NCBI GenBank assembly: GCA_052168355.1
Contig: JBQLZQ010000082.1
Location: 1 to 39,735, forward strand
Reading direction: 5' to 3'
DNA length: 39,735 bases
Source of the DNA: JBQLZQ01 sp052168355
GTDB taxonomy: Bacteria; Pseudomonadota; Alphaproteobacteria; DSM-16000; Inquilinaceae
Shown here one piece after another: positions 1 through 10,785 of the stretch. Position numbers and translations under genes: made by a program. Below the pieces are notes generated by a model. The model was not told where the DNA came from, made no database searches, and worked only from the letters and a program-made list of their open reading frames with translations. Every line of letters begins with the position of its first letter. Position 1 is the stretch's first letter.

Positions 1-2
1 CG

Positions 3-914
3 CACCTGACCGCGCCGGGCGGCCCGATCGCCGTCGGCACCGGGATCGATCCGGGGGCGCTGCCCGCCGCGACGCGGCGGGTGGTGCGGATCGACGGACG
101 ATCCGCGGCCAGTCAGGTCGAACTGGGAGCGGTTGCCGCCATGGCGTGGCTGACGCCGCAGATGGACCGGCTGTTCCTGGAAGGTGCGGGGAACCGGCGC
201 CGGTTCCTGGATCGCCTGGTCTACGGCTTCTATCCCGACCATGCCCGGCACCTCAGCGCCTACGAGCAGGCCATGCGGGAACGCGCCCGGCTGCTCAAGG
301 ACGATCGCCGGGACGCGGCCTGGCTGTCCGCCCTGGAAGACGCCATGGCCACCAACGGCGTGGCGGTCGCGGCGGCGCGGCGCGACGTGGTCGGCCGCCT
401 GCGCGTGGCGGGCGCGGCGTCCAGGCGAGGCGACGATGCCTTTCCGGCGGCGGACCTGTCGATTGTCGGAGAGGTCGAGCAGGCGCTGTCGGACGGGCCG
501 GCGCTGGCCGCCGAGGACACGGTGCGGACTTCCCTGGCCAACAGCCGCCGCCTGGACGCCATCACCGGCGGCGCCGCCACCGGGCCGCATCGCAGCGATT
601 TCGTGGTGCGGCACGCGGACAAGGATATGCCGGCGGGGCAGTGTTCGACCGGCGAGCAAAAGGCGCTGTTGATCGGCATCGTGCTGGCCAACGCGCGGCT
701 TCTGGCGGCGGACCGGGGGATGGCCCCGCTGCTTTTGTTGGACGAAGTCGCGGCCCATCTGGATGAAGGACGGCGCGGCGCGCTCTACGAGGAAATTCTC
801 GCGCTGGGCGTCCAAGCCTGGCTGACGGGGACCGACCGCATGCTGTTTGGCGGTCTGGAAGGCAAGGCGCGGTTCTATGGCGTCAAGGACGCTACCGTGA
901 CGGACTTGGCCTGA
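3..914 (+). CDS. recF: RecF DNA repair/replication ATPase (5'-truncated by window edge)
   Basis: RecF is an SMC-like ABC ATPase that binds gapped DNA and helps RecOR load RecA. The frame is open from base 3 with no stop, so the true start and Walker A lie upstream of the window. Visible are the family's middle part (ridge around NRRRFLDRLVYGF) and, near the C-terminus, the signature STGEQKALLIG followed by Walker B LLLLDEVAAHLD and the segment AWLTGTD. gyrB follows 41 bases downstream on the same strand, the usual dnaA-dnaN-recF-gyrB order near an origin. An internal GTG at 81 could be read as a start but would cut into conserved sequence. Confidence 0.95.
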   Translation, partial: HLTAPGGPIAVGTGIDPGALPAATRRVVRIDGRSAASQVELGAVAAMAWLTPQMDRLFLEGAGNRRRFLDRLVYGFYPDHARHLSAYEQAMRERARLLKDDRRDAAWLSALEDAMATNGVAVAAARRDVVGRLRVAGAASRRGDDAFPAADLSIVGEVEQALSDGPALAAEDTVRTSLANSRRLDAITGGAATGPHRSDFVVRHADKDMPAGQCSTGEQKALLIGIVLANARLLAADRGMAPLLLLDEVAAHLDEGRRGALYEEILALGVQAWLTGTDRMLFGGLEGKARFYGVKDATVTDLA

Positions 915-955
915 ACGCCCGGCCCTTCGCGTTTGAAAAGAGAGACAGAGAGACG

Positions 956-3385
<2,430 letters not shown>

Positions 3386-3466
3386 GGGCGGGATGTGTCG
3401 GTCCGCGACCTGGCGACGCCCGAAGCGGTCGCGGCGCTGACGCGACGCCGGGAGGTCCTTGCATAG

Positions 3467-4261
3467 ATGACCAAAGACGAAGTGAGGTTGCTCGTCCGGG
3501 CCGACGACGCCGGATCGAGTTGGGCGTCGAACGCGGGCTGCCTGAAGGCGTGCGAATTGGGCCTGGCCCGGAGCGTCGAGGTGATGATGCCCTGCGCCTG
3601 GGTGGAGCATGCGGCGCATCTGTTCAACGAACGGCCCGACATCGATATCGGCATCCATCTCACGCTGACCAGCGAATGGGACGCGGTCAAATGGCGCCCG
3701 CTTACCGAGGCATCCAGCCTTGTCGACGAGAAAGGTTACTTCCACAGCCTTTTGATCCCAAGACCGGGCGACCCGCGATCGAGCCTGATGAACAGCGGCT
3801 GGGATTTGGGCGATATCGAGCGGGAATTTCGAGCCCAAATCCACCAGGGTGTTCGAACGTTCAAGAACGCAACGCATGTAAGCGCGCACATGGTTCGACA
3901 TTTCCTGGATTTCGACAAAGCCGTCGGCCACGTCGTGGCCGAGCTGTGCCGGGAATTCGACCTGATGGACGATCCGTTCGGGCACGGTTTGCCGCGGTTC
4001 GAGGGCTATCCGAAGTTTCCGCGCGACACGCGCCAACGCGTAAAGGCCTTTGTCGACCGACTCACGTCCCTGGAAAGCGGGACCTACATTTTCATTGACC
4101 ATCCGGCGGTAAACGCACCCGAACTGCGGCACACGGGCCACGCCGGCTATGAAGATGTCTTGGAAGACCGCACCACCTGTTTGGAAACCCTCGTGAGCGA
4201 CGATTTGCATCGCGCGGTTTCCGAAATGGGGATCCAGATCATCGGCTACCGCGACCTATAG
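3467..4261 (+). CDS. ChbG/YdjC-family carbohydrate deacetylase
   Basis: 264 residues of the YdjC (ChbG/HpnK) fold, metal-dependent deacetylases acting on N-acetylated sugars such as chito-oligosaccharides. The metal-site motifs are visible: RADDAG with Asp13-Asp14, GIHLTLTSEW with His64, and HVSAHM with His137 and His141. There is no signal peptide, so it is cytoplasmic. The ATG directly abuts a TAG stop of a 23-codon frame and has a ggaggt purine run about 12 bases upstream. It lies 81 bases after gyrB on the same strand. The substrate cannot be told from sequence; no chitobiose genes are nearby. AT-richer patches in the second half differ from gyrB and may indicate acquisition. Confidence 0.88.
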   Translation: MTKDEVRLLVRADDAGSSWASNAGCLKACELGLARSVEVMMPCAWVEHAAHLFNERPDIDIGIHLTLTSEWDAVKWRPLTEASSLVDEKGYFHSLLIPRPGDPRSSLMNSGWDLGDIEREFRAQIHQGVRTFKNATHVSAHMVRHFLDFDKAVGHVVAELCREFDLMDDPFGHGLPRFEGYPKFPRDTRQRVKAFVDRLTSLESGTYIFIDHPAVNAPELRHTGHAGYEDVLEDRTTCLETLVSDDLHRAVSEMGIQIIGYRDL

Positions 4262-4278
4262 CCAACCACCCTTTAATT

Positions 4279-4385
4279 CTCAAAGCGCCTTCATCAGCGT
4301 CAAAGCGCCTGGATTGGGGGAGATCAGGATCCCATGGGATGGCGGCGCGCGAAACGGGACGGGTTGAAGACCGGGCGGCCGCATC
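4279..4385 (+). repeat. Degraded copy of the PBP gene's 5' end (direct repeat, left copy)
   Basis: This stretch aligns with bases 7859-7960, the upstream region and first codons of the penicillin-binding protein gene. The shared landmarks are caaa-cgccttcat, then ggcgt/agcgt, gggaga, and cccATGg with only one base of gap before the ATG. They end in an exact 17-base match aaacgggacgggttgaa (4352-4368 versus 7931-7947). Read from the ATG at 4334 it gives MGWRRAKRDGLKTGRP against MARQGAKRDGLKAERRP. Upstream of the ATG identity is roughly two thirds by eye, and similarity stops after about 107 bases. It is not a working gene; it looks like the broken end of a second PBP 5' region. Confidence 0.75.
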
Positions 4386-4752
4386 ACGCGCTCCCGCAGT
4401 CTGTGGCCTCTCAGTCCGTTCAATGGCCTGGCCTTTGAACCACTGATAGTGAAATGCGCTTAGGACTCAATGCAAATGGCGTTTTAGATGCAATGATCCT
4501 TGCAATATTTTTCTAATACTGATCTTTTTATAAATATAGAATCTTCAGAGCCTCTCGTCCGTCATGCGCCGGGGTCCTCCGTCCTTCCGCGAGGTTGAGT
4601 TTGATCTGTAAGGCGACTGCGGTTTGGTTCCCTAGTCCATGATCGGCATTCCGTTCGGTGCCGCATGACCATGCCAGGTCTGGCGGCGGTTTCCACAACG
4701 GATCAGGGCTGGCTGGCGAAAACGATCACCACGAAATCGAAAGGACGAGGCT
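4386..4752. other. Intergenic region with AT-rich promoter-like core
   Basis: Together with the PBP-like remnant before it, this is a gene-free stretch of almost 500 bases. Bases about 4430-4550 are much richer in A and T than anything around them and include ttttataaatatagaat, which offers several possible -10 hexamers, but no well-spaced -35 stands out. The rest (4560-4752) holds no convincing ORF or RNA structure that I recognise. The ribosome binding site aaaggacgag lies just before the next gene at 4753. The AT-rich core is the most likely promoter of the MscS/MgtE operon. Confidence 0.4.
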
Positions 4753-5604
4753 ATGGAAACTCCAGGCGCAGTGTGGGTTTCGATCCAAGATATCGCGGTG
4801 ACGGCGTTAACGAGCGTGATCGGCTATTTGCCTTCGCTGATCGGCGCGGTGGCGGTGTTGTTTTTCGGTTGGCAGCTCGCGCGCCTGACAAGGTTGGCTG
4901 CAAAACGGGTTTTGAGCGGGTTCAACCGGATTTTGGAACGAACGTTCCAGCGCGGTCTGCTGGCCAGCGCCCGGTTGCCGGCGGGTGCCGCGACCATCCT
5001 CGGGGAAGCGGCCTTCTGGGTCGTCGTTTTCCTGACGGTAACGATTGCCGCGCGCATCGCGCAGTTACCGGCGATCTCACGATGGCTCGACGAGATCGTC
5101 AGTTTTCTGCCGAGCATCTTGCTTGGCGTCGCCACCATCATGGTCGGCTATGTCATCAGCATCATCATTGGCGAGCAGGTTACGGAATCCGCGCGGGCCG
5201 CCAAATCGTCTCAAAGCGCGCTCCTGGGGCGTCTCTCGCAAGGCGCCGTTTTCGTCACCGCGTCGATCATCGGGCTCGACCAGATCGGAGTGGACGTCAC
5301 CTTTCTCGTCACCTTGTCGGCCGTCGCCGTCGGGGCAATCATTCTCGGCTTTTCGATCGCTTTCGGCCTGGGCGCGCGTGACTATGTAAGCAATCTGATC
5401 AGTGCGCGAACGGCTCGCCAGACCTTGAGCATCGGTCTCCTGGTGCGTATTGGCGAGACCCAGGGAGAGGTCCTCGAGATCACGCCAACGCAAATCGCCC
5501 TCGATACGGACGAAGGCCGCACCCTGGTTCCCGCCCGGATCGCGGAAGAAAGCGGCGTGGTGATCGTGTCTCGCCAGGCGCCGTCGGGAGGGCAAAACGC
5601 GTGA
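4753..5604 (+). CDS. MscS-like (conserved TM helix) mechanosensitive channel-type protein
   Basis: 283 residues with about five hydrophobic helices, roughly 18-40, 82-104, 117-140, 161-180 and 185-206. A short soluble tail resembles the beta domain of small-conductance mechanosensitive channels (AFGLGARDYVSNLISA, then VRIGETQGEVLEITPTQIAL). This fits the conserved-TM-helix branch of the MscS superfamily in the inner membrane. The usual C-terminal alpha/beta cage is missing, so the protein ends right after the beta domain. ATG has a good ribosome binding site (aaaggacgag). The stop overlaps the next start by 4 bases, so it is translationally coupled to the CBS and MgtE genes. Osmotic gating is inferred; a role tied to Mg2+ is suggested only by the neighbours. 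Confidence 0.8.
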   Translation: METPGAVWVSIQDIAVTALTSVIGYLPSLIGAVAVLFFGWQLARLTRLAAKRVLSGFNRILERTFQRGLLASARLPAGAATILGEAAFWVVVFLTVTIAARIAQLPAISRWLDEIVSFLPSILLGVATIMVGYVISIIIGEQVTESARAAKSSQSALLGRLSQGAVFVTASIIGLDQIGVDVTFLVTLSAVAVGAIILGFSIAFGLGARDYVSNLISARTARQTLSIGLLVRIGETQGEVLEITPTQIALDTDEGRTLVPARIAEESGVVIVSRQAPSGGQNA

Positions 5605-6473
5605 ACGGAATTTCACCTTTGACGATCGGGCTCATCGAAAATCGTCCGCTGACCGCCGTCAGGGCCTTGGCGGCGATGGACCCCCGCGATGCGGCCGCTT
5701 TTTGCGAGACCCTCCCGAGGCGCCACGCGGTCGCTGTTTTTTCAAGGATGAGCGCCTGGTCGGCGTCGACAGTGATCCCTCGGATGACCCCGGTCAGCGG
5801 CGCGGCAATATTGTCGGAATTGGACTATCAAACCACGGCGTCCATCATGCGCGTCATTCCGGCGGCGGATAGGGAAAAACTGTTGTCGGCCCTTCCGAAA
5901 AAGCTAAGCGGCGACCTCAGGTCAACGCTGACCTATCCGGACGACACGGTTGGCGCGAAGATGTCCACCGCCATCGTGGTCATGGCGGCCGATCAGACCG
6001 TCGGGGATGCGGTTGCCGAACTGCGTCAGATCAAACGCGCCAAGACCGGTGTTGCATTCGTGGTCGACGAAACACGAAAGCTGCTCGGAGTCGTCAACGC
6101 CTACGAACTGCTGCAGCGCTCAAACGAATCCCGGCTCAGCCAAGTCATGGACAGGTCGGTCAAACCCCTGTCCGCGCGCGCCCGATTGAGCACGGTCGAA
6201 TCGCTCCCGGCCTGGGACGACTATGCCCATATGCCGGTCGTCAATCGCCAGAAAATACTGATCGGCGCTTTGGCGCGCAGGACCTTTCGGCAACCAACGG
6301 TCCAGACAGCACCAAGCGCGGCGCGGGCTCAGACACCGTCAATCATCGCGTCGATGGCGAGCGCGTTCTTCGCCGGCGGGGTCGGTCTTGCCCGTGTCCT
6401 GACCGATGTCGAGGTCAAGCCGGACATGCCCATCACGACGCGGTCGCAGCGCAGGGCAGGAGACAATTCATGA
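5601..6473 (+). CDS. Stand-alone MgtE-N/CBS domain protein without a membrane part
   Basis: 290 residues with no membrane-spanning pore. Residues about 10-120 look like the superhelical MgtE N domain (repeated short helices, LSELDYQTTASIMRVIPAADREKLL, ending STLTYPDDTVGAKMST). Residues about 120-235 form a CBS pair (AIVVMAADQTVGDAVAELR; GVAFVVDETRKLLGVVNAYELL; MPVVNRQKILIGAL). This is the cytosolic Mg2+-sensing half of an MgtE transporter, present as a free protein. GTG start overlaps the previous stop (GTGA), and its own TGA overlaps the next ATG, so it is locked between the channel-like gene and mgtE. A heteromeric regulator of the MgtE gate is the obvious guess, not shown. Confidence 0.75.
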   Translation: MNGISPLTIGLIENRPLTAVRALAAMDPRDAAAFCETLPRRHAVAVFSRMSAWSASTVIPRMTPVSGAAILSELDYQTTASIMRVIPAADREKLLSALPKKLSGDLRSTLTYPDDTVGAKMSTAIVVMAADQTVGDAVAELRQIKRAKTGVAFVVDETRKLLGVVNAYELLQRSNESRLSQVMDRSVKPLSARARLSTVESLPAWDDYAHMPVVNRQKILIGALARRTFRQPTVQTAPSAARAQTPSIIASMASAFFAGGVGLARVLTDVEVKPDMPITTRSQRRAGDNS

Positions 6474-7777
6474 ACACCGTCGTAACCCGCGTCGCCGACG
6501 AACTGAATCAACGTTTCCTGATCGATCATCCCATGGAGGCGGCGCGCAAGATCGAGGAACTGCCCGTAGCGGACGTGATCGAAGCCGCGGTGCGCCAACC
6601 GGTCAAGATCTTGACGCCCGTTTGGCGGACTTTGTTGCCGGAGACGGCGGCAAAACTGCTGCGCGCGCTGCCGGAAGAGATGGCTGACCAATTGTTGGCT
6701 GACGTCCCGCCTCCGCAGGCCGTCCGGCTGCTTGGCTTCATGCCGGAAGCTGAGGTTGACGAACGCATTTCTCGCCTCGACCCGGCGCTGAGGAAAGACC
6801 TCGAAACCCTGCTCTCCTATCCGCCGGATACCGCCGGGCGCCTCATGAACACGGCCGTATCGACCTTTCGGCGGGACGCTACCGTGAGCGATACGCTTAA
6901 GCGCCTTCGCGACAGCGGCATGAACACGGCGCGCAGCTTGTTTCTTGTCGATGATGGCCAGCGCCTGACCGGCAAGGTATCGCTTACCGATGTGGCGCTC
7001 GCGCAGCCCAACACGATTTTGGGCATGCTCGAGCACCCCGTCGTGGCCGTTGTTCGGCCAATCGATCCCTTGAGTGAGATCACGCAGATCTTCGAAAAAG
7101 GCAACGTCCTGGACTTACCGGTTGTCGATCTGGATGGGATCCTGCTTGGGGCCGTGACCCATGACGACTTGGCCCGTACGATCCAAAAGGACGCGACTGT
7201 CGATCTGCAGACCATGGTGGGCGCGAGCAAGGAGGAGCGAGCCCTTTCAAGTCCGCTTTTCACGGTTCGAAAACGCATGCCGTGGCTTCAGATCAATCTG
7301 CTGACCGCGTTCATGGCCGCCGCGGTCGTCGGCGTTTTCGAAGCGACCATCGCTCAAGTGACCGCCCTTGCCGTGCTTCTGCCGGTGGTGGCCGGGCAAT
7401 CGGGCAACACGGGGGCCCAGGCGCTCGCGGTCACCATGCGCGGCCTCGCGCTGCGCGAGATCACCGTGCGCCAGTGGACGAAAGTCCTGCGAAAGGAGGT
7501 TATCGCCGGTTTCCTGAATGGTATCGGTATTGCCGTGACCTGCGGAATAGGCGTGTTCATCTGGAGCCAGTCATGGGGCCTGGTCGCGGTGATCATGTCC
7601 TCCATGGTGCTCGCCATGGTCGCGGCCGGTTTTGCCGGCGCCCTTATCCCCGTCGTCCTGACCCGCCTTGGCCAGGACCCCGCCACATCCTCATCGATTA
7701 TCCTGACCACCGTTACCGACATCGCGGGCTTCTTTGCGTTTCTCGGCATCGCAACGATATTGATGGGTTACCTATGA
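6470..7777 (+). CDS. mgtE: Magnesium transporter MgtE
   Basis: 435-residue Mg2+ channel/transporter of the inner membrane, complete. Residues 1-130 are the MgtE N domain (LLPETAAKLLRALPEEMADQLL; LLSYPPDTAGRLMNT). Residues about 130-255 are the CBS pair (GILLGAVTHDDLA), the Mg2+ sensor that closes the pore. Residues about 275-435 are the five-helix pore domain with family motifs LPVVAGQSGNTGAQALAV and GQDPATSSSIILTTVTDIAG, which line the ion path. ATG overlaps the preceding stop (ATGA). The three-gene operon is visibly less GC-rich than gyrB and the PBP gene on either side. A short hairpin follows at 7803-7825. Confidence 0.95.
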   Translation: MNTVVTRVADELNQRFLIDHPMEAARKIEELPVADVIEAAVRQPVKILTPVWRTLLPETAAKLLRALPEEMADQLLADVPPPQAVRLLGFMPEAEVDERISRLDPALRKDLETLLSYPPDTAGRLMNTAVSTFRRDATVSDTLKRLRDSGMNTARSLFLVDDGQRLTGKVSLTDVALAQPNTILGMLEHPVVAVVRPIDPLSEITQIFEKGNVLDLPVVDLDGILLGAVTHDDLARTIQKDATVDLQTMVGASKEERALSSPLFTVRKRMPWLQINLLTAFMAAAVVGVFEATIAQVTALAVLLPVVAGQSGNTGAQALAVTMRGLALREITVRQWTKVLRKEVIAGFLNGIGIAVTCGIGVFIWSQSWGLVAVIMSSMVLAMVAAGFAGALIPVVLTRLGQDPATSSSIILTTVTDIAGFFAFLGIATILMGYL

Positions 7778-7802
7778 TCCGTCGGGGCGCTCAGGCGCCG
7801 CG

Positions 7803-7825
7803 CGGTGCGTCTGGAAACCGCACCG
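7803..7825 (+). terminator. Hairpin after mgtE, possible terminator
   Basis: Perfect 7-bp stem CGGTGCG (7803-7809) and CGCACCG (7819-7825) with a 9-base loop, 25 bases after the mgtE stop. A pyrimidine-rich run (ctttcctcattttcc) follows but there is no clean T tract, so a Rho-independent terminator is only possible. It lies between mgtE and the PBP gene. Confidence 0.35.
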
Positions 7826-7858
7826 GCATTCCGCTTTCCTCATTTTCCACCCGATCTT

Positions 7859-7960
7859 CAAATCGCCTTCATTCGGCGTGAAAATGCTCGAATCGCGGGA
7901 GACAAAGGGCCCATGGCAAGGCAGGGTGCAAAACGGGACGGGTTGAAAGCCGAGCGGCGG
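7859..7960 (+). repeat. Right copy of the direct repeat (intact PBP gene 5' end)
   Basis: Counterpart of 4279-4385. It includes the leader, the ATG at 7913 and the first codons of the PBP gene. The best-conserved core is the 17-base aaacgggacgggttgaa at 7931-7947. The two copies are 3579 bases apart and enclose exactly the MscS-like/CBS/MgtE operon and its AT-rich leader. Confidence 0.75.
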
Positions 7961-9910
7961 CCCCAGGCGGGGCGCCGGGCGGCCAAGGCGACCCCGCGCG
8001 GTCGGCCCAGGACGCGCTGGCTGCTCAAATGGGGGGCGGTCGGGGCGATCTGGTCGCTTGTCGGGCTGGCGGGGACCGTCGTCTATTTCGGCTACGACCT
8101 GCCGTCGATCCACGGCGCGGTGGCGGTGGAACGCCGGCCGGCCACCACGGTGCTGGCCAGCGATGCCAGCCAGGTGGCGCGATTCGGTGATCTGACCGGC
8201 GACGCGTTTTCGGTCGCCGAACTGCCGCCGCATCTGATCGATGCGGTCCTGGCCATCGAGGACCGGCGCTTTTACAGCCATCCCGGCATCGATCCGATCG
8301 GCATCGTGCGGGCCATGGTCGCCAACTGGCGCGCCGGTCGCACGGTCCAGGGCGGATCGACGATCACCCAGCAATTGGCCAAGAACCTGTTCCTCACGCC
8401 CGAACGCACCTTACGACGCAAGGTGCAGGAAGCGCTGCTGGCCGTGTGGCTGGATGCCACCTACACCAAGGACGACATCCTGACGGCCTATCTCAACCGG
8501 GTCTATCTCGGGGCCGGCGCCTATGGCGTCGACGCCGCGGCGCGGACCTATTTCGGCGTGCCGGCCACCGACGTCACCCTGCACCAGTCGGCCATCCTGG
8601 CGGGGCTCCTCAAGGCGCCGTCGCGCTATTCGCCGGCCGCCAACGCCGACCTGGCCGAGGCGCGGGCGCGGCTGGTGCTGCGATCGATGGTCGATGCCGG
8701 GTTCGTCGAACAGGCCGCCATCGACCGGGACGCCAGCCTGCCGCCGACCCCGCGGCGACGGCCGGTCAGCGGGTCGGGGGCCCGGTACTTCGCCGACTGG
8801 ATCGTCGACCAGGTGCCCGATTTCGTGGGCTTCGATCCGGTCGATCTGGTGGTCACAACCTCCCTCGATCCGCGTCTGCAACGGGCGGCGGAGGCGGCGG
8901 TGGCCCGCCGCATGAGCGCCGCCGACGCGGAACCCAGCGCATCGCAGGCGGCCCTGGTCGCGCTGGCGCCCGACGGCGCCATCCTGGCCATGGTCGGCGG
9001 CCGGTCCTATGGCGACAGCCAGTTCAACCGCGCCACCCAGGCGCGGCGTCAGCCCGGATCGGCGTTCAAGCCGATGGTCTATCTGGCGGCATTGGAACAG
9101 GGGTTGCGGCCCCACGATATGGTTCTCGACGCGCCGGTGCAGCTGGCCGGCTGGGCGCCGCACAATTTCGACGACCGTTATTTCGGGGAAATCACCGCCG
9201 CCGAGGCCCTGGCCCAGTCGGCCAACACCGCGACGGTGCGGGTGCTGGAACGGGCAGGCATCGACAACGCCATCGCCGTGGCCCGCCGGCTCGGCATCAC
9301 GTCGGAGCTGCGCCGCGACATGTCCCTGGCGCTTGGCACCAGCGAGCTGACGCTGCTGGAACTGACCGGCGCCTACGTCGCCTTCGCCAACAACGGCCAT
9401 GCCACATGGCCCTATGCCATCCATACCATCCATGACCGCGACGGCGTGCTGCGCTATCGCCGCCAGGGCATGGGGCTGGGCGAGGTGGTGCGCCCCTGGC
9501 ACGTGTGGGAACTCAACGGCATGATGACGGCGGTGATCGAAAGCGGCACCGGCCGGGCGGCGCAACTCGACCGGCCCGCGGCCGGCAAAAGCGGCACCAG
9601 CCAGGACTATCGCGACGCCTGGTTCGTCGGCTTTACCGCCGATCTGATCGTCGGGGTTTGGGTCGGCAACGACGATGGCGCGCCGATGGACCGGGTGACG
9701 GGCGGCGGGCTGCCGGCGCGGATCTGGCGGGACTTTATGATGGAAGCCCATCGCGGCCTGCCGGCCCGCCCGCTGCCCGGCGCCGATACGCTGCCGCCGG
9801 CCCCCGTCGGAACGCCGATGGCCGACGCGCAGCAGGCGGTCCCGGCGGCCGAGCCGGCGCGGCGCAACGCCTTTGAAGATCTGATCGGACGGCTGCTCGA
9901 CAGGCTTTAG
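7913..9910 (+). CDS. Penicillin-binding protein, class A (bifunctional peptidoglycan glycosyltransferase/transpeptidase)
   Basis: 665 residues. It polymerises glycan strands and crosslinks stem peptides outside the inner membrane. There is a basic N-terminus, then a signal anchor at about 38-60. The GT51 domain has catalytic Glu116 (AIEDRRFYSHPG), GGSTITQQLAKN and a second Glu at about 173. The transpeptidase domain has SxxK at Ser383-Lys386 (PGSAFKP), SxN at Ser436-Asn438 (SANTATV) and KSGT at 559-562. At under 700 residues it is a compact PBP1A/2D-like enzyme without an OB insertion. I chose ATG 7913 rather than the 36 upstream codons because the degraded repeat copy at 4334 conserves this ATG and its reading frame. 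It ends tail to tail with the next gene (3-base overlap). Confidence 0.95.
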   Translation: MARQGAKRDGLKAERRPQAGRRAAKATPRGRPRTRWLLKWGAVGAIWSLVGLAGTVVYFGYDLPSIHGAVAVERRPATTVLASDASQVARFGDLTGDAFSVAELPPHLIDAVLAIEDRRFYSHPGIDPIGIVRAMVANWRAGRTVQGGSTITQQLAKNLFLTPERTLRRKVQEALLAVWLDATYTKDDILTAYLNRVYLGAGAYGVDAAARTYFGVPATDVTLHQSAILAGLLKAPSRYSPAANADLAEARARLVLRSMVDAGFVEQAAIDRDASLPPTPRRRPVSGSGARYFADWIVDQVPDFVGFDPVDLVVTTSLDPRLQRAAEAAVARRMSAADAEPSASQAALVALAPDGAILAMVGGRSYGDSQFNRATQARRQPGSAFKPMVYLAALEQGLRPHDMVLDAPVQLAGWAPHNFDDRYFGEITAAEALAQSANTATVRVLERAGIDNAIAVARRLGITSELRRDMSLALGTSELTLLELTGAYVAFANNGHATWPYAIHTIHDRDGVLRYRRQGMGLGEVVRPWHVWELNGMMTAVIESGTGRAAQLDRPAAGKSGTSQDYRDAWFVGFTADLIVGVWVGNDDGAPMDRVTGGGLPARIWRDFMMEAHRGLPARPLPGADTLPPAPVGTPMADAQQAVPAAEPARRNAFEDLIGRLLDRL

Positions 9911-10785
9911 AGACCAAGCCGGTCCAGGGTCCGTTCGATCCCGGCGGCGTAGGACACGTCCCAATACCGGACATGCACCAGCAGCGGGTAGATGTTGTAG
10001 ATGTCCCGCCGCACCTCGAAAAAACCGGGCGCCATGGGCGCGATCTCGGTGTAGCGGCGGAAGAACGGCTCTCCGAACGTGCCAAACAGGGTGGCGAAGG
10101 CCAGCTCGATTTCCGGATGCCCGATATATACGGCCGGGTCGATAAAGGCCGCGACGCGGCCGCCGCGGCTCAGCACGTTGCCCGTCCAGATATCGCCGTG
10201 CAGCAGCGACGGGTGCGGCGGCTCGTCGAGATAGTCGTCGATCCGCTCCGCCAGCCGGTCGATCCGATGGCGTAGGGCGGTTCCGACCGTGCCCTCGGCG
10301 TGGCCGCGCTCGGCCATGTGCAGCAGCCGGTGATCGCGAAAGAAGGGCACCCACCGGTCGCTCCACGGGTTGGGCTGGGGCAGCCGGCCGATCACCGTGT
10401 CGTGGCGGTAGCCAAAGCGGGGATACGGCTTGGCGTGCAGCGTCGCCAGAAGCTCGGCCGCATGGACCTGCGCGCGGTCGTTCGGGGCCCTGCCGTCATG
10501 GGGGACATGCCCCAGCAGCAGCAGATCGGGCGCGCCATGCAGCACGGCGGGCAGGGGCAGCGCGCTTTCCCGGCGCAGATCGTCCAGCATGGAACGTTCA
10601 AGCGCCAGCCGGCCGTCGCCGCTTTTGGCGACGATGGCGGTGCCGTCCGCCAGGTCCAGGCGCGCGACCCGGACGGTGGACCCGCCGGCCAGATCCGCAC
10701 AGCGCACCGGCCGGCGCCCCAGGGCCTGCTCCACCCGGTCGAACAAGGCGGCGTCATCGGCCGCCATGGGCAGGGCCGGTGTCAC
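9907..10785 (-). CDS. Fructosamine/ketosamine-3-kinase family protein
   Basis: 292 residues with the FN3K branch of the protein-kinase-like fold. Residues are Lys54 in IVAKSGDG, the catalytic loop HGDIWTGNVL (HGD at 196-198), the metal-binding FIDPAVYIGHPEIELAF (Asp216), and EPFFRRY near the end. The family phosphorylates sugar adducts on protein amines at C3, which then fall off; bacterial members are reported to prefer ribulosamines and erythrulosamines. The GTG start overlaps the stop of the upstream phosphatase gene (GTGA), so the two are translated together. This pairing makes a protein deglycation pathway the most likely role (see findings). Confidence 0.88.
   Translation of the reverse strand: MTPALPMAADDAALFDRVEQALGRRPVRCADLAGGSTVRVARLDLADGTAIVAKSGDGRLALERSMLDDLRRESALPLPAVLHGAPDLLLLGHVPHDGRAPNDRAQVHAAELLATLHAKPYPRFGYRHDTVIGRLPQPNPWSDRWVPFFRDHRLLHMAERGHAEGTVGTALRHRIDRLAERIDDYLDEPPHPSLLHGDIWTGNVLSRGGRVAAFIDPAVYIGHPEIELAFATLFGTFGEPFFRRYTEIAPMAPGFFEVRRDIYNIYPLLVHVRYWDVSYAAGIERTLDRLGL

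Noticed and set aside
3395..3466. A 23-codon GTG frame between gyrB and the YdjC gene, ending right at the next ATG
   Set aside because: No ribosome binding site and no conserved features; may only act as a coupling leader. Not enough to call a gene.
4560..4752. Mg2+ riboswitch (M-box) ahead of the MgtE operon
   Set aside because: No conserved M-box core could be recognised; the region has only weak short hairpins.
7805..7912. 36-codon N-terminal extension of the PBP
   Set aside because: The degraded copy at 4279-4385 has the ATG at the place of 7913, and no ribosome site precedes 7805.
8411..10366. Long minus-strand frame over the PBP gene
   Set aside because: Shadow of the PBP and fructosamine-kinase genes, low-complexity His/Arg/Gly-rich translation.
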